Shown here: positions 61,212 through 64,000 of the stretch, one piece after another
How the letters are laid out: each line of letters opens with the position of its first letter
Position numbering within the stretch: position 1 is the first letter of the stretch
Assembly: GCA_031549345.1 (NCBI GenBank)
Contig: JAVBPY010000002.1
Span: 62,001-126,000, forward strand
Direction of reading: 5' to 3'
DNA from: CASFRF01 sp031549345
Lineage (GTDB): Bacteria; Verrucomicrobiota; Lentisphaeria; Victivallales; Victivallaceae
DNA: 64,000 bases
The notes under the pieces: model-generated
The model's database searches: none
The model's input: only the letters and a program-made list of their open reading frames with translations
Told to the model about the DNA's origin: nothing
Translations under genes and position numbers: made by a program

Positions 61212-62306
61212 TTAGCCGAGGATTCCGCCGCCGCCGGTGGAAACCATGATTCCTTCGAAGTTCATCTTAAGCTGCGCCGGATTGTCCGACGCGTCCAACG
61301 CGTCCTCCTCCGAAATATGCCCTTCGTTCACCAGATTGAGAAGGCATTGATTGAAGGAAGCCATCCCGTCGGCGGCGCCACCGGCGATCGCGTTGGCCAG
61401 TTTGTCCACCTGATCATCCATCAAAAGTTTGGCGATAATCGGCGTGTTGCGCATGATTTCCCACGCGGGCACGCGCCCTCCGGTCAGACGCGGAAGGAGG
61501 CGCTGTGAAATGATCGCAACAAGGTTTGTCGCCAACGATTCGCGGATCTGGTCTTGTTCCTCGAGGGTGTAGAAGTTCAAAATACGGTTGATCGATTGGC
61601 TGGCGTTCGTTGCGTGGAGTGTGGTGATGACAAGGTGTCCGGTATCGGCGGCCTGGAGGGCGGCTTCAAAGCTGGTGCGGTCGCGCATTTCGCCTACCAT
61701 AATCACGTCCGGATTCTGACGCAACGAGTGTTTGAGGGCGGATTGGAAAGAGATCGTATCCAGCCCGACTTCGCGCTGTTCAAAAATACACTTTCTATCT
61801 TTGAACTCGTATTCGATCGGGTCTTCGATGGTGATGACATGCCGGTGGAAACGACGGTTCAAATGCTCCAGCATCGCGGCCAGGGTCGTGGATTTTCCCG
61901 AGCCGGTTGTCCCGGTCAGGAAAATGATGCCGCGTTGCGCTTCGATAATCGGGGCGAGCGTGGACGAAAGACCCAGTTCCTCGAATGTGCGAATCTGGTT
62001 TTTCACCCAACGGAAGTTGATCGCAATTTCGCCGCGCTGGCGGTGAATGTTGATACGGAAACGGCCGACATCGTCTTCCTGGAGCGAAATATCCAAATCC
62101 CCCGTGAGGCGGAACTGTTCGTGCTGCTCTTTCTGCGGAGCCGCCTGGCGGATGAATTCCTCCAACATCTCTGTGGTGGGGCAAAAATCGGTTTCTGTCC
62201 AGTCCCCCTGCAAACGGAGAACGGCGGGGCAATTCGCCTTGATGCCAATATCCGAAACGTCCGCCTTGACCGCGGCATCCAACAACTCGTGCAAAACAGT
62301 AATCAT
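61212..62306 (-). CDS. PilT/PilU-family twitching motility ATPase
   Basis: 364 residues, a hexameric secretion ATPase that powers type IV pilus retraction. Walker A is GTTGSGKSTTLAAML, the Asp box ITIEDPIEYEF, Walker B PDVIMVGEMRD, and the His box GHLVITTLHATNA. The PilT-type C-terminus AIAGGAADGM is visible. No other pil gene is in the window, though a pseudopilin gene lies at 15566. AAGGTG precedes the ATG. A TM2 protein gene follows directly. Confidence 0.93.
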   Translation of the reverse strand: MITVLHELLDAAVKADVSDIGIKANCPAVLRLQGDWTETDFCPTTEMLEEFIRQAAPQKEQHEQFRLTGDLDISLQEDDVGRFRINIHRQRGEIAINFRWVKNQIRTFEELGLSSTLAPIIEAQRGIIFLTGTTGSGKSTTLAAMLEHLNRRFHRHVITIEDPIEYEFKDRKCIFEQREVGLDTISFQSALKHSLRQNPDVIMVGEMRDRTSFEAALQAADTGHLVITTLHATNASQSINRILNFYTLEEQDQIRESLATNLVAIISQRLLPRLTGGRVPAWEIMRNTPIIAKLLMDDQVDKLANAIAGGAADGMASFNQCLLNLVNEGHISEEDALDASDNPAQLKMNFEGIMVSTGGGGILG

Positions 62307-62374
62307 GCATCACCTTGTTTTATGTGTTTGGATGGAATGTACACCTTTTCTCAAAAAAATGCAAACCAAGAAGC

Positions 62375-63247
62375 TCAGCGTGTCGCGGCATCGCGGTATG
62401 CGCGCGGCGAAACGCCGTAATGGCGGCGGAACTGACGCGAAAAATAGTTGGAATCGGAATACCCGCAACGTTCCGCCACCTCCCCCACGCGGAGTTTTCC
62501 CGCCTCCAGAAGCACGGCGGCCCGCTTCAGACGCAACAAATTCAAATGCGCGAACGGGGTCGTCCCCGTCGCGGCGCGAAAAACACGCAGAAAATGATTG
62601 GCGGAGATACCCGCGAGGCGGGCCATTTCCGCGAGGGTCCATGCCTCTTGGCAGGAGCGTTCCAATTTTCCCGGGAGCGCCCCCAGGCGCGCCAATGCCG
62701 TGGAGCGGTCCTCCGCCGAAACGCTGGAAAAGGTGCTTAAAAAAAGGATCAATTCCAGGAGCGCCGCGAACGCGCCCGCTTCTCCCGATGGATCGGGGCG
62801 TTCAAGCTCCCGTGAAAGACGGCGGACTTTCTCCTCTGCCCGGAGAAGCTCCGGCGCGCCGAGGCGCAAACGGCGCTCCGCCGTCCCTTTAAAAAGCAAA
62901 CGGTAACCGGAAATTTTCCGCAAGAGAGTTTCCGGGAGCGGAAGACGGGCCGGATCGAAAAGAACGTTGCATAAATCCAACTCGTTCCAGGCCGTGAAAA
63001 AATGCTCCGCGCCGCCGTGAAGAAAAAAAACATCGCCGGGCAGCACAGGGAGTATTTCTCCATTCACGCTTTGTTCCCCCCTCCCCCCGACTACGAGAAC
63101 AAGCTCGGAAAAATCATGGCTGTGGGGAACGAGCGTGAGGTCGTAGTGGTGCTGCAACGAGGCGGATGGCCGCAACCGCCGTACCGCGATCGGGCAGTCG
63201 GCGGAGCGGAAATAATGCTCGCCCCGCGCTTGTTCCGGCGTGTTCAT
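62375..63247 (-). CDS. AraC-family regulator with cupin domain
   Basis: 290 residues. Residues ~35-100 are a cupin (HSHDFSELVLVVGGRGEQSVNG, then VLPGDVFFLHGGAEHFF), likely binding a sugar. The C-terminal ~100 residues are the AraC double HTH (LAEMARLAGISANHFLRVFRA and VGEVAERCGYSDSNYFSRQFRR). The ATG at 63247 overlaps the upstream stop (ATGA), so it is co-translated with the truncated gene at the right edge, its likely target pathway. The longer frame from 63451 is rejected for that reason. Confidence 0.87.
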   Translation of the reverse strand: MNTPEQARGEHYFRSADCPIAVRRLRPSASLQHHYDLTLVPHSHDFSELVLVVGGRGEQSVNGEILPVLPGDVFFLHGGAEHFFTAWNELDLCNVLFDPARLPLPETLLRKISGYRLLFKGTAERRLRLGAPELLRAEEKVRRLSRELERPDPSGEAGAFAALLELILFLSTFSSVSAEDRSTALARLGALPGKLERSCQEAWTLAEMARLAGISANHFLRVFRAATGTTPFAHLNLLRLKRAAVLLEAGKLRVGEVAERCGYSDSNYFSRQFRRHYGVSPRAYRDAATR

Positions 63248-63999
63248 CGCAAGGGCGGCGTATGGACGCGAATTCCGCGGAGCGGGAGCATCCCCGTCCC
63301 TTCGGAAATAATTTCCAGCGTATGTTCCGCATTGTCGATCCCCTGAATCAGGAGCGTGGTCGACTCCACTTTCCGGTCGCCGTTGGCGGGTTCCCAGCGA
63401 TCGGTGAAACGTCCGCCGATTTCCCATGTAACCTTGAAGTTTTCCGGGCATTGTTCTTTGCTCACGCGCGCGGCGTCCTTGATGCCGGTGTAGTCATCCG
63501 GGAAAATAGTGATCCGTCCGGATAGCGAGGTGAACTTTTCTCCGCCGATCCCCTCGCCGTCCTCTCCGGTAACGCTCCCGCGAAGGCGGAACTTGAATTT
63601 CGATGAGTCGGCGTTCACTTCGCGGATTTCCATCTCCCACGATTCAAAGCGCGGAAGACCGTTCAGCGTAACACGCTTCAGGGCAGGCCACCAGAGTTTG
63701 TGCGCCGTACTCGGGCGCTTGACGTAATAGGCCGCGGGGAAGGAGGAAGGGGCTTTTCCGTCGATCCGGATTTGCGCCGCGCCGAGCCCGATGGGTCCTG
63801 TCTTTTCATTCAACACAAGGTCGATCACGTCGACGCGGTTGCCGGTGAATTTCAACGTGAGCTTATCGCCTTTTTGCGTGGAAACAATGCCGCCGTCGCG
63901 GACGATCCAGCCGTCGCCCTCCAGGATGATTTCGTCGGAAGCCTCCTCGAGGAAGCGCCGCCCTTCGTAATCGCGGACACGGATGCTCCAGTCGCTCGG
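63244..63999 (-). CDS. C-terminal part of a large hydrolase-like protein (possibly SGNH/GDSL associated), truncated by window edge
   Basis: 252 codons are visible and the frame stays open to the right edge, so the start lies outside. The sequence is beta-rich (LTLKFTGNRVDVIDLVL, KAPSSFPAAYYVKRPSTAHKLWWPALKRV, GSVTGEDGEGIGGEKFTS, TTLLIQGIDNAEHTLEI) and resembles the C-terminal region of SGNH/GDSL-type carbohydrate esterases in PVC bacteria. That is recalled resemblance and no catalytic motif is in view. The stop overlaps the AraC start, a layout typical of catabolic genes with their regulator. Confidence 0.55.
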   Translation of the reverse strand, partial: PSDWSIRVRDYEGRRFLEEASDEIILEGDGWIVRDGGIVSTQKGDKLTLKFTGNRVDVIDLVLNEKTGPIGLGAAQIRIDGKAPSSFPAAYYVKRPSTAHKLWWPALKRVTLNGLPRFESWEMEIREVNADSSKFKFRLRGSVTGEDGEGIGGEKFTSLSGRITIFPDDYTGIKDAARVSKEQCPENFKVTWEIGGRFTDRWEPANGDRKVESTTLLIQGIDNAEHTLEIISEGTGMLPLRGIRVHTPPLR

Positions 64000-64000
64000 G

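Noticed and set aside
1..64000. tRNA, rRNA, CRISPR, IS element or prophage
   Set aside because: Intergenic stretches were read by eye for cloverleaf ends, inverted terminal repeats and transposase genes; none was convincing. A covariance search would be needed to exclude tRNAs fully.

Overview
The window looks like a chromosomal segment of a moderately GC-rich Gram-negative bacterium of the PVC superphylum, most likely Lentisphaerota (Victivallis-like). The pointers are a pseudopilin with an N-terminal methylation motif and an H-X9-DG-like tail beside a GntR/LacI-type regulator, PocR-AraC and cupin-AraC regulators beside isolated catabolic genes, a TIGR04073 exosortase-associated protein, an orphan PilT-like ATPase, and very large secreted-type FN3/beta-helix proteins. 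This is inference from gene content. No rRNA, tRNA, CRISPR array, insertion sequence or prophage was seen.

Layout. 1-7.3 kb: the 3' part of a DNA methyltransferase, a FAD oxidoreductase divergent from a PocR-AraC regulator, a Sel1-repeat protein with a zinc-finger membrane protein, and a Ser/Thr kinase coupled to an ECF-like sigma factor. 7.3-20 kb: housekeeping genes (rpsD, a fabK-like gene, mnmG, proS, a nifU-like gene) mixed with an MFS transporter, an orphan OppC-type permease, the GntR-pseudopilin pair and an AraC regulator. 19.9-23.8 kb: a tightly overlapping five-gene operon, ricT (PSP1) - membrane HExxH protein - nif3 - lipoprotein - epmA. 23.8-41.7 kb: four hybrid sensor histidine kinases on the minus strand with a blaI/blaR1-type pair in the middle. 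Two of the kinases arose by a tandem duplication that copied the 3' end of epmA and left it as a fossil. 41.8-50 kb: an eight-gene minus-strand operon, queF-argJ-purQ-lplT-like-rdgC-like-recN-DUF89-plsC-like. 50-54 kb: a TIGR04073 protein, ychF, an M42 aminopeptidase and a tam-like methyltransferase. 54-60.8 kb: one 2254-residue protein with a streptopain-like (C10) protease domain, two beta-helix-like regions and about a dozen FN3/Ig-like modules, with no signal peptide. 60.8-64 kb: a TM2 protein, a PilT-like ATPase, a cupin-AraC regulator and a truncated gene running off the edge.

How genes work together. Many adjacent genes overlap by 4 nt (ATGA/GTGA), so translational coupling is common. 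Promoters with -35/-10 elements 16-17 bp apart can be read at several places. One lies exactly where mnmG would be leaderless, and one carries a BlaI-type dyad between its -35 and -10. The most unusual parts are the duplicated kinase block with its fossil junction and conserved leader, the kinase/BlaI-BlaR1 sensory island without any visible output regulator, the ricT-to-epmA operon with an unrecognised membrane metalloprotease-like protein, and the giant C10-protease protein lacking an export signal.
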